Assembly: GCA_020832965.1 (NCBI GenBank)
Contig: JAJHRM010000157.1
Location: 1-6,184, forward strand
DNA from: Thermofilum sp.
GTDB lineage: Archaea; Thermoproteota; Thermoprotei; Thermofilales; Thermofilaceae
DNA length: 6,184 nt
Direction: 5' to 3'
Below, piece by piece: positions 5,905-6,184 of this stretch (its first letter is position 1; the number at the start of each line of letters is the position of its first letter). Both the position numbers and the translations under genes were made by a program. The notes below the pieces were generated by a model. That model saw only the letters and a list, made by a program, of their open reading frames with translations, was not told where the DNA came from and did not search any database.

Positions 5905-6059
5905 CCACTAGACTAATTCAAACTCTTCTATCTCTAAGCCTGCTCAACAAGGCGCTTCCACAAGATGCAATCAGAGAACAAATAGTCCAAGAATATCTAG
6001 AAATACTTCGTGATAGCCTAGAAGTTAACAATGACAAAAAAATAAAGTTTGAATTTTAA
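5901..6059 (+). pseudogene. Start-less reading frame, probable gene remnant
   Basis: The frame between the stop at 5898-5900 and TAA at 6057-6059 is 52 codons long and reads like protein: a leucine-rich stretch, then NKALPQDAIREQIVQEYLEI (about residues 18-37) as an amphipathic helix, and a charged tail ending in KIKFEF. There is no ATG, GTG or TTG in frame, so it cannot be expressed as it stands unless CTG or ATT is used. It is more A-rich than the upstream dehydrogenase gene. It is best read as the C-terminal remnant of a lost gene; I do not recognise the family. Chance is the alternative. Confidence 0.3.
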
Positions 6060-6085
6060 ATGTTTTAGCTAACCTTAATCAAGAG

Positions 6086-6091
6086 TTATAT
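6086..6091 (+). promoter_or_regulatory. TATA box for the gene at the right edge
   Basis: TTATAT is centred about 25 nt before the ATG at 6113, matching a leaderless archaeal start. The surrounding A/T-rich sequence and the open frame that follows support a real promoter. Confidence 0.5.
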
Positions 6092-6112
6092 CCTAGAAGG
6101 TAAATGATAAAT

Positions 6113-6184
6113 ATGTGCAACAAAAAACAGGCGGGGAGCGTGCATGCTGAATTAGAAGAAAAACTCCAACAGGCAGGCGGAGCC
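6113..6184 (+). CDS. Start of an unidentified gene, truncated by the window
   Basis: Twenty-four codons from ATG 6113 stay open to the window edge and begin MCNKKQAGSVHAELEEKL, with a helix-prone charged stretch (AELEEKLQQ). The family cannot be identified from so little. The start is chosen for its distance from the TATA box at 6086-6091. An in-frame ATG at 6104 would add three residues (Met-Ile-Asn) and has GAAGG only 3 nt upstream, too close for a good ribosome binding site. Confidence 0.5.
   Translation, partial: MCNKKQAGSVHAELEEKLQQAGGA

Noticed and set aside
1473..6147. GTGCATGCT occurring near 1474 and near 6139
   Set aside because: This is a nine-base match at two unrelated positions, one in coding sequence; too short to call a repeat or att site.

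Overview
The window looks like chromosomal DNA from a hyperthermophilic archaeon, most likely a Thermoproteota (crenarchaeal) lineage of the Thermofilum type. The reasons are a geranylgeranyl-reductase-family gene (archaeal ether-lipid chemistry), TATA-like boxes about 25-35 nt upstream of start codons with very short or absent leaders, frequent GTG and TTG starts, heavy AGG/AGA and ATA codon use, and tightly packed genes. The lineage is inferred from style and gene content; no marker gene fixes it.

Layout from left to right. (1) Minus strand, 1-1436: a class I SAM-dependent methyltransferase followed 17 nt downstream by an AlaX-type alanyl-tRNA editing protein that runs off the left edge. 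They form one probable operon read from a TATA box near 1461-1472. (2) 1437-1822: a 386-nt gap holding that promoter, GC palindromes, a stem-loop, a short minus-strand ORF that may be a decayed NucS fragment, and the promoter of the next gene. (3) Plus strand, 1823-3106: a flavoprotein of the geranylgeranyl reductase family. (4) Minus strand, 3108-4603: an atypical P-loop GTPase with a C-terminal winged-helix domain, followed 17 nt later by a membrane-anchored protein whose soluble part resembles V4R/TRAPP-Bet3 domains. This operon meets the reductase gene tail to tail with one base between the stop codons. (5) Plus strand, 4662-5876: a saccharopine-dehydrogenase-like NAD(P) oxidoreductase, divergent from the GTPase gene. 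The two share a single T-rich promoter tract. (6) 5877-6112: a hairpin after the stop codon, a start-less protein-like reading frame that is probably a gene remnant, and a TATA box for a gene that starts at 6113 and runs off the right edge.

The genes do not form one pathway. The pieces are translation quality control plus a methyltransferase, isoprenoid lipid saturation, a putative GTPase signalling module at the membrane, and an amino-acid or polyamine-type dehydrogenase. The most interesting part is the GTPase/V4R-like pair. V4R domains are related to Bet3 of the eukaryotic TRAPP complex, which acts on Rab GTPases, so a membrane V4R-like protein co-transcribed with a small G-protein-like ATPase/GTPase is worth structural follow-up. 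The V4R assignment is a pattern-based inference, not a proven homology.
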